In this document: positions 28,166 to 38,966 of the stretch, piece after piece
Position numbering within the stretch: position 1 is the first letter of the stretch
Layout of the letters: the number at the start of each line of letters is the position of its first letter
NCBI GenBank assembly: GCA_903861115.1
Contig: CAIOTD010000141.1
Coordinates: 1 to 53,756, forward strand
Direction of reading: 5' to 3'
DNA from: an uncultured Burkholderiales bacterium
Lineage (GTDB): Bacteria > Pseudomonadota > Gammaproteobacteria > Burkholderiales > Burkholderiaceae_C
Length of the DNA stretch: 53,756 nucleotides
The notes under the pieces: model-generated
Told to the model about the DNA's origin: nothing
Databases searched by the model: none
What the model saw: the letters and a program-made list of their open reading frames with translations, nothing else
Program-made: the position numbers and the translations under genes

Positions 28166-29992
28166 TTAAGCCGAACGTGAAGAACGCTTTCTGTCGTGCT
28201 CTTTCAAGAATCGCTTTCTCAAGCGAATGCTCTTGGGTGTGATTTCCACCAACTCGTCGTCGTCAATGAATTCAACACCGTACTCAAGGGTCAAATCAAT
28301 GGGGGGCGTGATTTTGATGGCGTCTTCTTTGCCAGAGACCCTGAAGTTGGTCAACTGCTTGGTCCGTGTGGCGTTCACCACCAAATCGTTGTCACGGCTA
28401 TGAATGCCCACGATCATGCCTTCATAGACCGGATCATTGGCTTTGACGAACATGCGACCTCGGTCGTCGAGTTTGCCCAAAGCGTAAGTGAAGATTTCGC
28501 CATCATCCATTGAAATCAGCACGCCGTTTTTACGACCACCGATTTCACCTTTGTGGGGCTCGTAGCCGTCAAAGATGTTGGAGATCAAACCCGAACCGCG
28601 CGTCAAGTTCAAGAACTCATTGGTAAACCCAATCAATCCCCTTGCAGGAATGCGGTATTCAAGTCGAACGCGTCCGCGACCATCGGGCACCATGTTGACC
28701 AATTCACCTTTTCTCTCGCCCAAGGCTTGCATGACGCCACCTTGGTGCTGCTCTTCAATGTCGGCGGTGACCATCTCAATCGGTTCATGGCGCTCGCCGT
28801 TGACCTCCTTGAAGACCACGCGAGGCTTGGAGACGCCCATTTCGTAGCCCTCTCGGCGCATGTTTTCAAGCAAAATGGTCAAGTGCAATTCGCCTCGACC
28901 CATGACTTCAAACACACCCTCTTCATCGGTTTCATTGACCTTCAAGGCCACATTGTGTTGGAGCTCCTTTTGTAAGCGATCCCACAATTGGCGGCTCGTG
29001 ACGAATTTACCTTCACGCCCGGCCAAAGGACTCGTGTTGACACAAAAGTTCATGGTCAATGTAGGCTCATCGACTTGGAGCATGGGCAAAGGCATGGGGT
29101 TTTGTGGATCCGTGATCGTCACGCCAATGCCAATGTCAGCAATGCCGTTGATCAGCACAATGTCACCAGGACCGGCTTCGGTCACTTGAACACGGTCCAA
29201 GCCTTGGAACTTCAAGACTTGGTTGATGCGCCCCTTAAAGCTCTTGCCATCGGGACCTTCCATCACCAAAACATCGGTTTGTGGCTTGATGGTGCCCGCA
29301 CTGATGCGGCCCACCCCAATGCGCCCGACAAAGGTCGAGAAGTCGAGCGCTGAAATTTGAAGTTGCAATGGGGCCGATGGGTCGCCCTTTTGTGCGGGGA
29401 CGTGTTTGAGAATGGTGTTGAACAGTGCAGACATATCGGGTCCCCACTGCTCGCCAGGCGCACCCTCTTCAAGGGAGCTCCAGCCATTGATACCGGATGC
29501 GTAAACGACTGGGAAATCGAGCTGTTCGTCGGTTGCGCCCAATTTATCAAAGAGGTCAAAGGCTTGGTTCACCACCATGTCGGGGTTGGCACCAGGCTTG
29601 TCCACTTTGTTGACCACCAAAATGGGTCTCAAACCCAAGGCCAATGCTTTTTTCGTCACAAAGCGCGTTTGTGGCATGGGGCCTTCTTGCGCATCGATCA
29701 AAAGCACCACGCCATCGACCATGGACAAGGCACGTTCAACTTCACCGCCAAAGTCCGCGTGACCCGGGGTGTCCACGATGTTGATGTGGGTGCCCTCCCA
29801 GCTCACAGCGCAGTTCTTGGCCAAAATCGTGATGCCACGTTCGCGCTCAATGGCGTTGTTGTCCATGACCGTGTCGACCACTTTCTCGTGGTCGGCAAAG
29901 GTGCCGGACTGGCGAAGCAATTGGTCAACCATGGTGGTTTTACCGTGGTCAACGTGGGCAATGATGGCAATATTTCGAATTGGAAGACTCAT
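28166..29992 (-). CDS. typA: Translational GTPase TypA/BipA
   Basis: A 608-residue ribosome-associated GTPase of the EF-G/LepA class, involved in stress adaptation and 50S assembly. G1 [16 protein letters not shown]3 [16 protein letters not shown] and G4 [10 protein letters not shown] are clear. Domain III/V motifs [20 protein letters not shown] and [17 protein letters not shown] and the C-terminal [18 protein letters not shown] are typical of BipA. The ATG at 29992 overlaps the truB stop by 4 bases, so it belongs to the nusA-infB transcription unit. A C-terminal basic segment [17 protein letters not shown] ends the protein. Confidence 0.97.
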   Translation of the reverse strand: MSLPIRNIAIIAHVDHGKTTMVDQLLRQSGTFADHEKVVDTVMDNNAIERERGITILAKNCAVSWEGTHINIVDTPGHADFGGEVERALSMVDGVVLLIDAQEGPMPQTRFVTKKALALGLRPILVVNKVDKPGANPDMVVNQAFDLFDKLGATDEQLDFPVVYASGINGWSSLEEGAPGEQWGPDMSALFNTILKHVPAQKGDPSAPLQLQISALDFSTFVGRIGVGRISAGTIKPQTDVLVMEGPDGKSFKGRINQVLKFQGLDRVQVTEAGPGDIVLINGIADIGIGVTITDPQNPMPLPMLQVDEPTLTMNFCVNTSPLAGREGKFVTSRQLWDRLQKELQHNVALKVNETDEEGVFEVMGRGELHLTILLENMRREGYEMGVSKPRVVFKEVNGERHEPIEMVTADIEEQHQGGVMQALGERKGELVNMVPDGRGRVRLEYRIPARGLIGFTNEFLNLTRGSGLISNIFDGYEPHKGEIGGRKNGVLISMDDGEIFTYALGKLDDRGRMFVKANDPVYEGMIVGIHSRDNDLVVNATRTKQLTNFRVSGKEDAIKITPPIDLTLEYGVEFIDDDELVEITPKSIRLRKRFLKEHDRKRSSRSA

Positions 29993-31152
29993 AACAAACT
30001 CTCTAAAATGGAATTGATCTCTAGGGGATTCAGTAGCCTATCGGGGATCAACTCACCCCCCTTTGTATGCGCACTACCGAGTAAAACAGTTGGGTTTTGA
30101 GCGTAGACGGCCACGCGATCGCAATCGCGCCACTCACCACTTCGTCTCAAACCACTTAAAAATTTCGCTGAATCGGATTCATTCAACTCAATGGGCTCAT
30201 AACCCGACAACAAACACTGCGTGGGCTTGATCGGCGCCATGGCGTTGCGGCTCTCTTGGTCTTGAGCGATCTCTTCAAAGGCTTGCAAGTCCATGCAGTC
30301 GTCAATGCCAAAATCTCCACTGGCAATGCGTCGCAGGTAAATCAAATGGGCGCCCACACCCAGCGCATTGCCAATGTCCTCGGCCAGCGTGCGGATGTAG
30401 GTCCCTTTGGAGCATTTCACCTTCAGGGCCAAAGCGCGGGTGCCTTCAACGGCATTGGCTTGCAATGCAAAAGCCTCATCCAGTTTCCAATGGCTTAAAT
30501 CAGAAACAGACTTTAAATCATCCATTTGCTTGAACTCGTTCATCTCCAGCGTGTGGATCGTGACTTGGCGTGCTTTGACGTCGAGCTCAAGACCGGCTCT
30601 TGCGTAGTCGTAGAGTGCTTTGCCATCCACTTTCAGGGCGCTGTACATGGGAGGCGTTTGCTCAATGGGGCCGGTGAAGGCCGCTTTGACCTGCAACAGG
30701 CCATCGGCACTCAAATCAAGGCCACTGGCGTCCGTGCGTTGGGTGATTTCACCCTCTGCGTCGGCTGTGCTCGTGTTTTGCCCAAGTCTTGCGACCGCCA
30801 AATAGGTTTTGTCTGAATCCAAATGCACTTGACTGAATTTGGTCGCAGCGCCCAGACAGATCGGCAACACTCCCGTTGCCAAAGGATCCAAGGTGCCCGT
30901 GTGACCCGCTTTTTCTGCCTTGAGCAACCATTTCACGCGTTGGAGCACCTGGTTGCTCGATTGACCCAGCGGTTTGTCAATCAACAGGACTCCGTGCAGG
31001 GAACGGCGCTTGATCTTGACTTGAGCTTTTTTGGGTTTCTTCTTCTTGGCAACACCGCTGTCTGACCACGAAGGGTCTTGTGACGCCCGCACCGCACCCT
31101 GCGCAAAGGCCGGCGCATCGATGGGAGCGTGTTCAAGCGTGTTCGAGTTCAA
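29989..31152 (-). CDS. truB: tRNA pseudouridine synthase B (Psi55)
   Basis: TruB forms pseudouridine 55 in the T-loop of tRNAs. The catalytic Asp lies in [23 protein letters not shown]-type motifs [15 protein letters not shown], the [21 protein letters not shown] loop and the insertion-rich middle fit the family. The core begins only at about residue 50 ([13 protein letters not shown]). The longest start is a TTG at 31152, giving 387 residues, with an acidic then Lys-rich extension ([17 protein letters not shown]). A GTG at 31092 with AGGG upstream is an alternative that would shorten it by 20 residues. It overlaps typA by 4 bases. Confidence 0.93.
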   Translation of the reverse strand: MNSNTLEHAPIDAPAFAQGAVRASQDPSWSDSGVAKKKKPKKAQVKIKRRSLHGVLLIDKPLGQSSNQVLQRVKWLLKAEKAGHTGTLDPLATGVLPICLGAATKFSQVHLDSDKTYLAVARLGQNTSTADAEGEITQRTDASGLDLSADGLLQVKAAFTGPIEQTPPMYSALKVDGKALYDYARAGLELDVKARQVTIHTLEMNEFKQMDDLKSVSDLSHWKLDEAFALQANAVEGTRALALKVKCSKGTYIRTLAEDIGNALGVGAHLIYLRRIASGDFGIDDCMDLQAFEEIAQDQESRNAMAPIKPTQCLLSGYEPIELNESDSAKFLSGLRRSGEWRDCDRVAVYAQNPTVLLGSAHTKGGELIPDRLLNPLEINSILESLL

Positions 31153-31213
31153 AGGGGTTGAGGGTGTTCAGTTAAGGGAGATGTTTTATCAAGGACCACA
31201 GCAAAAAAGCACG

Positions 31214-31579
31214 TCAGTCGTCTTTGGCCTTTTCAAGCAAAGCGCGGTTGATCAAAGCATTCAATTCAGCCGCCCGCTCAGGCGTTTTGTCGTACAAAAA
31301 GTGCAAGGTCGGGACCGTGTGAATTTGCAAGCGCTTGAAAAGACCGTTTCTAAGAAAGCCTGCCGCTTGGTTCAGGCCTTCTGCGGCCAACGCTGGGTCG
31401 CCATTCAAAACACTGAAATGGATTTTTGCGTGGGCGTAATCAGGGGTGACCTCTACGCCTTGAAGGGTCACCATGCCAACTCGAGGATCCTTGAGCTCAC
31501 GGGCGATCAATTCAGACAAATCTCGCTGAATTTGATCGGCCACTTTGAAGCTTCGGTTTGAATTGGTCTTTTTGCGCAT
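31214..31579 (-). CDS. rbfA: Ribosome-binding factor A
   Basis: A 121-residue KH-fold factor for maturation of the 30S subunit and 16S rRNA 5' end. Key segments are [27 protein letters not shown], read in pieces, then [18 protein letters not shown] and [19 protein letters not shown]. The DPRVG loop and the [14 protein letters not shown] helix are well kept. I chose ATG 31579 ([11 protein letters not shown]) because family members start there; an in-frame ATG at 31621 would add 14 residues. Lies between infB and truB. Confidence 0.93.
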   Translation of the reverse strand: MRKKTNSNRSFKVADQIQRDLSELIARELKDPRVGMVTLQGVEVTPDYAHAKIHFSVLNGDPALAAEGLNQAAGFLRNGLFKRLQIHTVPTLHFLYDKTPERAAELNALINRALLEKAKDD

Positions 31580-31736
31580 GTTTCGAATGGGGACCCCTCT
31601 TGCAGAGGGGTCAACTGACATAAATTTTAAGTATCGTTCTTACAAATGACAAAACAAAGTCATGTCCAAAACCCTCCAACTCGCCAAGCAGAGAATTTTG
31701 GGCTTGGCACACAGGAGCTTCGCCCCCTCAGGCCAA

Positions 31737-31767
31737 TGACTTTAAAGAGCCCAGCCCTTTAAAGTCA
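31737..31767 (-). other. 11-bp inverted repeat in the infB-rbfA gap
   Basis: TGACTTTAAAG (31737-31747) pairs perfectly with CTTTAAAGTCA (31757-31767) around nine bases. It begins 9 bases after the infB stop inside the operon. There is no U-tract on the minus strand, so an RNA-processing or mRNA-stability role fits better than termination. Confidence 0.5.
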
Positions 31768-31776
31768 ATGTCAACG

Positions 31777-34700
31777 TTAAAGGGTTCTGGCCACTTCCTT
31801 GATTTCAAAGAATTCCAATTGATCGCCTTCATTGATGTCGTTGTAGCCTTTGATGTTCAAGCCGCACTCGAAGTTCTCTTTCACTTCCTTGGCGTCGTCT
31901 TTGAAACGTTTCAAGCTCTCAAGCTCACCTGTGAAGATGACCACGTTGTCGCGAAGAAGGCGCAATCTGGCCGTCCTGCGGATGACACCCGAGGTGACCA
32001 TACAGCCCGCGATGGAGCCAATTTTGCTGACCCTGAAGACTTGACGAATTTCGGCTGAACCAATGACTTCTTCTTTCTTGTCGGGCGTCAACATGCCAGA
32101 CATGGCGGCCTTGAGTTCATCCACCGCGTCATAAATGATGTTGTAGTAACGAATCTCGACACCGTTGTTCTCGGCAAGTTTTCGAGCACCCGCATCGGCA
32201 CGCGTGTTGAATCCAATGATCACCGCTTTGGAGGCAATCGCCAAATTCACATCGCTCTCGCTGATCCCACCCACAGCGGCGTAGACCATTTGCACCTTGA
32301 CTTCTTCGGTAGAGAGTTTGAGCAAAGAGGCCGACAAGGCCTCTTGCGAGCCTTGTACGTCGGCTTTGACAATGATGGGCAACAACTTCATCTCGCCTTG
32401 TGCCATGTCGGTGAACATGTTCTCAAGCTTAGAGGCTTGCTGTTTGGCCAATTTCGTATTTCTGAATTTACCCGCACGGTAGGTGGCGATCTCACGTGCG
32501 CGTCGTTCATCCGACATCACCATGAATTCGTCGCCTGCTTGAGGCACCTCGGTCAAGCCCTGAATTTCAACAGGGATGGAGGGTCCGGCCGATTTGATGG
32601 GCTTGCCGTTTTCGTCAAGCATGGCTCTCACACGGCCAAAGGTTTGACCCGCCAAGACCACATCGCCCACATTCAGGGTACCCGATTGCACCAAAATCGT
32701 TGCAACGGGTCCGCGTCCCTTGTCCAACTTGGCTTCAATGACCAAGCCTTTGGCCATGGCGTCCACGGGGGCCTTGAGCTCCAGGACCTCGGCTTGCAAG
32801 AGAACTTGTTCAAGCAAGTCATCCACCCCTTGACCGGTTTTGGCTGACACGCCAATGAAGGGCGAGTCGCCACCAAATTCCTCGGGCACCACTTCCTCGG
32901 CCACGAGTTCGCTCTTTAAACGCTCAACGTTGGCTTCGGGCTTATCGATCTTGTTCATCGCAACCACGATGGGGACACCCGCGGCCTTGGCGTGTTTGAT
33001 CGCCTCTTTGGTTTGTGGCATGACACCGTCGTCGGCAGCAACCACCAAAATCACAATGTCGGTGGCCTGTGCACCCCGTGCACGCATCGCTGTAAAGGCT
33101 TCGTGTCCCGGTGTGTCCAAGAAGGAAATCATGCCCCTTGAGGTCTCAACGTGATAAGCACCGATGTGTTGCGTGATGCCACCGGCTTCACCCGAGGCCA
33201 CCTTGGCGCGTCGGATGTAGTCAAGCAGTGAGGTCTTGCCGTGGTCAACGTGACCCATGACCGTGACCACAGGCGCTCTGGACAATGAGGGCGCTTGCGT
33301 TGCAGAGTTTTCTTCTTCCGTGAAGGCCTCAGGATCGTCCAATGCGGCGATGATGGCTTTGTGTCCCATCTCTTCCACGACGATCATCGCCGTGTCTTGG
33401 TCCAGGGGCTGATTGATGGTGACCATTTGGCCAAGCTTCATCAAGTGTTTGATCACCTCGGAGGCTTTGACGGCCATTTTGTGCGCGAGCTCTGCCACCG
33501 TGATGGTCTCAGGCACATGCACTTCAATGATCCGCGCCTCAACGGGTGCTTGTGGCACTTGAGGTTCGTCGCGATCGCGGTCTCTGCGACCCTTGGGGCC
33601 TCCGCGCCATGCGTTGCGTGAGTTGCCTGCAGAGGTGTCGCCACGTGTTTTGATTTCTTTTTTCTTGGCCTGCTCGTCGGCCCAACTGGAGGACAATTTG
33701 GCGCTCTTGACCTCTTTGCCATCTTTGCTGACGGTGCCAGCCGGGGCAGCCTTGGCGGCGGCCACCGTTCCAGGCGCCTGAGCGGGTTTGTGAAGGGTGC
33801 CTTTGATCGCCCCTTTGCCGTCGTCTGCGGCTTTGGTGGGCTTGGGCTCCTCTTTCTTAAAGGGAACCGCGACCTTTTTGGGCGTGCTCATCATGTGACG
33901 AATGGCTTCAGCCTCGTCAAGGGCCACTTTTCTTCGGGCTTCGAGATCTTTGGCTCGGATGCCCTCTTCCTCAGCAGCAGCTTTGGCACTGGCGAGTTGG
34001 CGATCCAATTCTTCTTGGGCGGCACGGGCCGCTTGAGCCAGCTCAGACTGATCGTTGTCGTCCACCAAAGAGGTCGCGACTTCGGCGACCTTGGCTGGGG
34101 TCTTTTTATTCGTATCGGCCTTGGGCGTGACCAACTTGTCAAGGGCCTCCGTGGAGGCCAATGACAAGCCATGGTCTGCTTTGGCGTCCTTGTCTTCTTT
34201 GTCCGTCGCTTGGACGGGGTCCAACGATTTTCTGGACGCAGCAGCCTCATTGGCCAAGTTGGCCTGGCTTTCGGCACGCGCCTTGGCTTCCTTCAAGTTT
34301 TTGGCTTCAAGCTCTTGACGTTCGAGTCGCTTAAGCGCCAATTCCTCTTCTTGTCGACGGATGAACTCCGCTTGTCTTCTGGCCTCTTCCTCACGACGAG
34401 CAAGCTCGGCTTGGTCAATGATGGAGACCGGTGGCGCAACGGGTGCCGCCACCACGGGCGCGGGCGTGGCGAGCTCGGGCTCATCGCGCTGAACGAAGGT
34501 GCGTTTTTTCCGAACCTCGACTTGAATGGTTCTGGCTTTGCCGGTTGCATCGGCTTGCTTGATCTCGCTGGTCGATTTCTTGACCAAGGTGATTTTCTTG
34601 CGCTCAACGGCGGCAGGCGCCGTGCCATGCGCTGCTTGCAATGAGCTCAATAATTTTTGTTTATCAGCATCTGTGAGCTCATCGCTTTCGCTGGTCTTCG

Positions 34701-34788
34701 CAACCCCTGCTGAGTTCAATTGCTCAAGCAAGACTTGAGTTGTTTTTTTGAGTTCTTTGGCAAACTCGGCTACTGTCGTACTGGTCAT
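31777..34788 (-). CDS. infB: Translation initiation factor IF-2
   Basis: A 1003-residue IF-2, GTPase that joins initiator tRNA and the subunits. The N-terminal IF2-N domain ([19 protein letters not shown]) is followed by a long charged coiled-coil region rich in Ala/Glu/Lys/Arg up to about 400. The G domain has [34 protein letters not shown] and [17 protein letters not shown]. The C-terminal domains include the [22 protein letters not shown] segment and [17 protein letters not shown]. An AGAGGAAC sits just before ATG 34788. It follows nusA after 24 bases. Confidence 0.97.
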   Translation of the reverse strand: MTSTTVAEFAKELKKTTQVLLEQLNSAGVAKTSESDELTDADKQKLLSSLQAAHGTAPAAVERKKITLVKKSTSEIKQADATGKARTIQVEVRKKRTFVQRDEPELATPAPVVAAPVAPPVSIIDQAELARREEEARRQAEFIRRQEEELALKRLERQELEAKNLKEAKARAESQANLANEAAASRKSLDPVQATDKEDKDAKADHGLSLASTEALDKLVTPKADTNKKTPAKVAEVATSLVDDNDQSELAQAARAAQEELDRQLASAKAAAEEEGIRAKDLEARRKVALDEAEAIRHMMSTPKKVAVPFKKEEPKPTKAADDGKGAIKGTLHKPAQAPGTVAAAKAAPAGTVSKDGKEVKSAKLSSSWADEQAKKKEIKTRGDTSAGNSRNAWRGGPKGRRDRDRDEPQVPQAPVEARIIEVHVPETITVAELAHKMAVKASEVIKHLMKLGQMVTINQPLDQDTAMIVVEEMGHKAIIAALDDPEAFTEEENSATQAPSLSRAPVVTVMGHVDHGKTSLLDYIRRAKVASGEAGGITQHIGAYHVETSRGMISFLDTPGHEAFTAMRARGAQATDIVILVVAADDGVMPQTKEAIKHAKAAGVPIVVAMNKIDKPEANVERLKSELVAEEVVPEEFGGDSPFIGVSAKTGQGVDDLLEQVLLQAEVLELKAPVDAMAKGLVIEAKLDKGRGPVATILVQSGTLNVGDVVLAGQTFGRVRAMLDENGKPIKSAGPSIPVEIQGLTEVPQAGDEFMVMSDERRAREIATYRAGKFRNTKLAKQQASKLENMFTDMAQGEMKLLPIIVKADVQGSQEALSASLLKLSTEEVKVQMVYAAVGGISESDVNLAIASKAVIIGFNTRADAGARKLAENNGVEIRYYNIIYDAVDELKAAMSGMLTPDKKEEVIGSAEIRQVFRVSKIGSIAGCMVTSGVIRRTARLRLLRDNVVIFTGELESLKRFKDDAKEVKENFECGLNIKGYNDINEGDQLEFFEIKEVARTL

Positions 34789-34812
34789 CTGTGATGTTCC
34801 TCTTCATGACCG

Positions 34813-36297
34813 TCACTCTTGACCCACGAACCAATGTTCGCGAGCTTTAAGGATCAGGGTTTTGGCCTCTTCTTCTGATTGTCCGGTGATTTCCACCAGT
34901 TCGTCGATGGCCAAATCGGCCAAGTCATCGCGTGTGGTCACGCCTGCCTCGGCCAGTTTGGCGATCAATTCGGCATTCAAGCCTTCAAGATCGCGCAAGT
35001 CTTGAGAGACCTCCTCAACGCTTTCTTCACGAGCAATTTCCATGGTTAACAAAGCATCCTTTGCTCTGGCTCGTAATTCGTTGACCGTATCTTCGTCAAA
35101 ACTCTCTATCTCTAACATCTCTTGAATGGGCACGTAAGCGACCTCTTCAAGAGACGTGAATCCCTCATCAATCAAGATGTCAGCAATCTCTTGATCAACG
35201 TCTAATTTTTCCATGAACAGGGTTCGTGTACCGTGGGTTTCATCGGCTTGCTTTTGAGCAGACTCCGCCGCATCCATGATGTTGATCTTCCAGCCTGTGA
35301 GGTCGGACGCCAAACGCACGTTTTGGCCGCCGCGACCAATGGCGATGGCCAAGTTTTCCTCGTCAACCACCACGTCCATGGCGTGTTTTTCTTCGTCCAC
35401 CACGATGGAGCTGACATTGGCCGGCGCCAATGCACCGATCACAAACTGTGCGGGATCTTCGCTCCAAAGCACAATGTCCACTCTCTCGCCGGCCAACTCA
35501 TTGGTGACGGCATTGACCCGTGTGCCTCTGACACCCACGCATGTCCCAATCGGGTCGACACGTTTGTCATGTGAAATCACAGCAATTTTTGCTCTGGAGC
35601 CTGCGTCTCTGGCGCAAGATTTGATCTCAAGCAGACCTTGCTCAACCTCGGGCACCTCTTGCCTGAAGAGCTCAATCATGAACTCAGGAGAAGAGCGAGA
35701 CAAAATAATGGGCGCCCCTCTGAGGGTGGTGTCCACTTCCATGATCATCGCGCGCACACGGTCACCATTTCTGAAGTTCTCTTTGGGGATCATCTCTGAG
35801 CGTCTCAAGCGACCCTCGACCCGGCCGCTCTCAACAATCAAATCACCCTTGTCCATGCGCTTGACCGTTCCGAGGAATATCTTCTCGCCCCTGGACATGA
35901 AGTCTTGGAGAAGCATCTCACGCTCGGCGTCGCGAATCTTTTGCAAAATCACTTGCTTGGCCGCCATCGCACCAATGCGACCGATGGGCAAGGACTCAAT
36001 CAATTCTTCGATGTACTCCCCTTCCTCAACGTCGGCAACGCGCTCTTTGGCGTCCATGAGCAACTCTTCGGCCTCTGGATTTTGAAGTCCTGCCGCATCA
36101 GGCACCACCAACCAACGTCTAAAGGTTTCGTAGTCGCCTGAATCCCGATCCATGGAGACGCGAATATCGACCTCTCCTTGGTAAAGTTTCTTGGTCGCTT
36201 GCGCCAAGGCAAGCTCAACGGCACCAAAAACAACATCACGTTCGACGTTTTTTTCGTGTGAAATGGCTTCAACCAGCATCAACATTTCGCGATTCAT
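34813..36297 (-). CDS. nusA: Transcription termination/antitermination factor NusA
   Basis: A 494-residue NusA. The N-terminal RNA-polymerase-binding part begins [20 protein letters not shown]. The S1 domain ([19 protein letters not shown]), two KH domains ([20 protein letters not shown] and [18 protein letters not shown]) and two acidic C-terminal repeats typical of gamma/beta-proteobacteria follow. ATG 36297 has AGGAG 9 bases upstream; the TTG at 36306 is rejected for that reason. It lies between rimP and infB and is expected to autoregulate the operon as in other proteobacteria. Confidence 0.97.
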   Translation of the reverse strand: MNREMLMLVEAISHEKNVERDVVFGAVELALAQATKKLYQGEVDIRVSMDRDSGDYETFRRWLVVPDAAGLQNPEAEELLMDAKERVADVEEGEYIEELIESLPIGRIGAMAAKQVILQKIRDAEREMLLQDFMSRGEKIFLGTVKRMDKGDLIVESGRVEGRLRRSEMIPKENFRNGDRVRAMIMEVDTTLRGAPIILSRSSPEFMIELFRQEVPEVEQGLLEIKSCARDAGSRAKIAVISHDKRVDPIGTCVGVRGTRVNAVTNELAGERVDIVLWSEDPAQFVIGALAPANVSSIVVDEEKHAMDVVVDEENLAIAIGRGGQNVRLASDLTGWKINIMDAAESAQKQADETHGTRTLFMEKLDVDQEIADILIDEGFTSLEEVAYVPIQEMLEIESFDEDTVNELRARAKDALLTMEIAREESVEEVSQDLRDLEGLNAELIAKLAEAGVTTRDDLADLAIDELVEITGQSEEEAKTLILKAREHWFVGQE

Positions 36298-36317
36298 GTT
36301 GTACAACTCCTCTTAAA

Positions 36318-36896
36318 TCATCGTTTGGACTGACGTCCTTTAAAATCCACAATCGGTGCCAGGCGAGCTTCTTTCAACTCGTCGAGCTTGAATGACAAGG
36401 CCTGCAAAGGAGCAGGCTCTTTTTTCTTACTGACCCGTTGTCCGGGTTTGGGTTTCGGCGCGTCACTCCAGACGATCTGCCACACCCCTTCAGCATCCGT
36501 GCTTTCCAGCACCCCTCTGAACTTCTTTCTCAACACGGAGGTCAAACCATTGGCTTGAGCCCCCATGGGGTTTTTAAGCGTCAGATCAATTTCTTGACCT
36601 GCAAAACGCAAAAAATCCATCTCTTTTCTCAAAGGCCGGTCAATCCCTGGGGAGGAGACCTCTAGCCTTTGGTAGGCAATTTCTTCGACCTCTAGGGTGA
36701 ACTGAAGTTGACGCGTGACCTTCTCACAGTCTTCAACGGTCACAAATTGCTCACCGCCCAAGGCCTCTTGTTCAGGTGTCCAAGGCAAATCAATGGTCAC
36801 ACGGAGCAATCCCCCTTGAGAGCGCTCAATCTCTACGAGCTCATAACCGAGCCCGGTCACAATTTGCTCAACAGTTTCTTGCAGTGCCAAAGTCAA
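36318..36896 (-). CDS. rimP: Ribosome maturation factor RimP
   Basis: A 192-residue 30S-assembly factor and first gene of the rimP-nusA-infB operon. Family segments are VEQIVTGLGYELVEIER, GGLLRVTIDLPW, VTVEDCEKVTRQLQFTLE, the diagnostic LEVSSPGIDRPLRKEMDF and FRGVLESTDAEG. No ATG is available near the front: TTG 36896 (GAAG about 5 bases upstream) or TTG 36890 would give the typical MALQ-like opening. The C-terminus has an extra Lys/Pro-rich insert (PKPKPGQRVSKKKEPAP). A strong terminator closes the previous operon about 70 bases upstream, so a promoter should lie in 36897-36966. Confidence 0.95.
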   Translation of the reverse strand: MTLALQETVEQIVTGLGYELVEIERSQGGLLRVTIDLPWTPEQEALGGEQFVTVEDCEKVTRQLQFTLEVEEIAYQRLEVSSPGIDRPLRKEMDFLRFAGQEIDLTLKNPMGAQANGLTSVLRKKFRGVLESTDAEGVWQIVWSDAPKPKPGQRVSKKKEPAPLQALSFKLDELKEARLAPIVDFKGRQSKR

Positions 36897-36966
36897 TCAC
36901 GCTTCATCTAAGTTCTTGCGCCCGTCCCAAACTCTTTTTGAGCTTGGGTTCAATTTTCAATAGACC

Positions 36967-36998
36967 AAAAAAAACGGGCGGTGAAAACCCGCCCGTTT
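36967..36998 (-). terminator. Rho-independent terminator after the exbD operon
   Basis: AAACGGGCGG (36972-36981) pairs with CCGCCCGTTT (36989-36998), with a 7-base loop. On the minus strand it is followed by eight T (36974-36967). It ends the tonB-exbB-exbD transcript and insulates rimP. Confidence 0.88.
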
Positions 36999-37152
36999 GG
37001 TCGTGAAGTCGATATTCTAACGGGTTTTTCTCTCAATGCCAAGAATGGACTTGTAAATATGTCGTGTTCTGACAAGGAAATTTTAGATTTTTACAACAAA
37101 AAGGCAGCTTAAAACGCTGGCGCTTGAAGATCGAAACCTTAATACGAAAGAA

Positions 37153-37623
37153 TTATTTTGAAAACTGCTCCGATCCCAAGACCCCAATTTTTTTCAAACC
37201 GTGTCTTTGCGCGCTCGCCATGACCATGATCACTGAGCCGTAACGGGTCTTGGCCGCAGCACGAATGTGAATCTCGGGTGCCGGCTCTTGGTGACGGAGT
37301 GCATCAAAGAGAGGTTCGAGCTCTCGGTTGTCAGACAGTGCTTTGCCGTTCCAAGACACCGTGTTGCTTGCATCAATCGTGATTTTGATGACCACGGGAT
37401 CGATCTTTTTGACTGGCGGCTGCGCCACAGGCATGTTCAAATTGACCGAATGCAATTGAGCGGGAATGGTGATGATCAGCATGATGATCAACACCAAAAG
37501 GACATCGATCAAGGGCGTGGTGTTGATGTCCATCATCACTTGAGGCTCTGGGTTGTGGGCGGGCTCAAAGCGCACTTTTTGTGCTCGTTTGAAGGCGCTG
37601 GATTGAAAGGGATCGATGAACAT
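37153..37623 (-). CDS. exbD: ExbD/TolR-family biopolymer transport protein (second copy)
   Basis: A 156-residue single-span inner-membrane protein. After a 32-residue N-terminal segment comes the conserved MMDINTTPLIDVLLVLIIML, whose intramembrane Asp carries protons through the ExbB-ExbD motor. The periplasmic domain follows (VVIKITIDASNTVSWNGKAL). The longer basic N-terminus distinguishes it from the neighbouring copy. It is the last gene of the TonB group; a strong terminator lies 155 bases beyond. Expected partner: TonB and ExbB, energising outer-membrane receptors that are not encoded here. Confidence 0.93.
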   Translation of the reverse strand: MFIDPFQSSAFKRAQKVRFEPAHNPEPQVMMDINTTPLIDVLLVLIIMLIITIPAQLHSVNLNMPVAQPPVKKIDPVVIKITIDASNTVSWNGKALSDNRELEPLFDALRHQEPAPEIHIRAAAKTRYGSVIMVMASAQRHGLKKIGVLGSEQFSK

Positions 37624-37655
37624 GGTGCTTTTTTTGTAGGATCTGGCTTGAGGCC

Positions 37656-38069
37656 TTATTGGGGTTGCGTGATGAAGCCCACTTTCGTCAACCCCAAACG
37701 CTGCAAAGCGTTCATCACCCGTCCCACGGACTCAAAATCTCCATTTGCATCCCCCCTGATTTGAACCTCAGGCTGGGGCGACTTCAAAGCATAGGGTCTG
37801 AGTTTTTTCATCAAATCGTCGCTCGAATTCATGAGCGCATCGTACAAAAAGATCTGCCCTTTTGCATTGACTGAAACGATGACATTTTCTGGCTTGCTCT
37901 CACGCACGACATTCTTCTCTTGCGGCAAAGACACCCTCACCGAGGTGGTGACCACTGGGATGGTGATCAAAAAAATGATCAACAAGACCAGCATCACGTC
38001 CACGAGGGGCGTGGTGTTGATTTGGCTGATCACGTCGTCCTCAGCGCTCTCGTTCAGTTGAATGGCCAT
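37656..38069 (-). CDS. exbD: ExbD/TolR-family biopolymer transport protein (first copy)
   Basis: A 137-residue single-span protein. QINTTPLVDVMLVLLIIFLIT holds the essential membrane Asp; the periplasmic domain ends with VGRVMNALQRLGLTKVGFI. I use ATG 38069 since the upstream TTG at 38075 adds only two residues. It is 32 bases before the second exbD copy and shares the TTPLxDVxLVL core, but the two differ elsewhere, so they are diverged paralogues. Two ExbD copies next to one ExbB occur in some beta- and gamma-proteobacteria. Confidence 0.93.
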   Translation of the reverse strand: MAIQLNESAEDDVISQINTTPLVDVMLVLLIIFLITIPVVTTSVRVSLPQEKNVVRESKPENVIVSVNAKGQIFLYDALMNSSDDLMKKLRPYALKSPQPEVQIRGDANGDFESVGRVMNALQRLGLTKVGFITQPQ

Positions 38070-38122
38070 ATGCAATCGGTTTTAATAAAGGGTGATGGAG
38101 AGCGGCGACGAAGGCAACCGAC

Positions 38123-38917
38123 TCATTTGGCATTGAGCACCGAGTGCAAATCTGAACCAAAGGCATTGACCTGGTCCACGATGAGTTTGTTTCTCCTGAC
38201 CAACCAGTTATAGCCGAGAACGGCCGGCACGGCCACGGCCAAACCCATGGCGGTCATGATCAAGGACTCGCCAACGGGACCCGCAACCTTGTCAATGGAA
38301 GCCTGTCCAGTCAAACCAATTTTCATCAAGGCGTTGTAGATGCCCCAGACTGTTCCAAAAAGCCCCACAAAGGGTGCCGTCGAGCCCACCGTTGCCAACC
38401 AAGACAAGCCATTTTGCAACTCCGACTGGATTTGCGACATGCCTCGCTGAAGCACCATGCTGAGCCAGACCTCTTTGTCAACGGGCGCCAAGATGCCTTT
38501 CTGAGGCGCGTTGGCGTCCAGTCCTGTTTGAACAAGAAAGCGAAAAGGACTCTTTTCGCCCAATGTGTGCAGACCTTCTTGTACAGAGTTTGCGAACCAA
38601 AAACGCTCTTTGGCCTCTTTGGCGTGCTCTAGGTAGCGACTTTGGTCGATCAATTTGGTCACGATCACATACCAAGAGCCCACGCTCATCACCATCAAAA
38701 TCAGCAAGGTGAGTTTGGCCACCCAGTCCGACTGCGCCAGCAAGGCCATGACGCCATAAGCCTCTAGGGCTGTATCCTGCGCGTTGTCTGTTGGAACGCT
38801 TGGGGCGCTGGGCGAGGTCTGGGCCATGGCCATGAAGGTGCCCAATGCACATTGGGCCCAGATGATCATTTTACCGACGGGGGAAAAACAGAGATGAAAG
38901 CGCATGGGGTGATTCAT
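38123..38917 (-). CDS. exbB: MotA/TolQ/ExbB proton channel protein
   Basis: A 264-residue ExbB with three membrane segments: WVAKLTLLILMVMSVGSWYVIV, WLATVGSTAPFVGLFGTVWGIYNAL and GESLIMTAMGLAVAVPAVLGY. The loop KIGLTGQASIDKVAGPVGESL is the diagnostic motif. The N-terminal 33 residues look like a cleavable signal segment ending near TFMAMAQ, as in long-form ExbB proteins. It couples proton flow to TonB with ExbD. Located between tonB and the first exbD with gaps of about 50 bases. Confidence 0.94.
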   Translation of the reverse strand: MNHPMRFHLCFSPVGKMIIWAQCALGTFMAMAQTSPSAPSVPTDNAQDTALEAYGVMALLAQSDWVAKLTLLILMVMSVGSWYVIVTKLIDQSRYLEHAKEAKERFWFANSVQEGLHTLGEKSPFRFLVQTGLDANAPQKGILAPVDKEVWLSMVLQRGMSQIQSELQNGLSWLATVGSTAPFVGLFGTVWGIYNALMKIGLTGQASIDKVAGPVGESLIMTAMGLAVAVPAVLGYNWLVRRNKLIVDQVNAFGSDLHSVLNAK

Positions 38918-38966
38918 AATGAAGTGAATAAAAGGGAGTTAAGGTGTATGTCTTGCAGGTCAAACG

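Noticed and set aside
35276-36085. 269-codon plus-strand ORF antisense to nusA
   Set aside because: Low-complexity Ser/Thr/Ala translation, an image of the NusA codons on the other strand.
37058-37111. 17-codon plus-strand ORF in the exbD-rimP gap
   Set aside because: No ribosome-binding site and no conservation evidence; too short to support.
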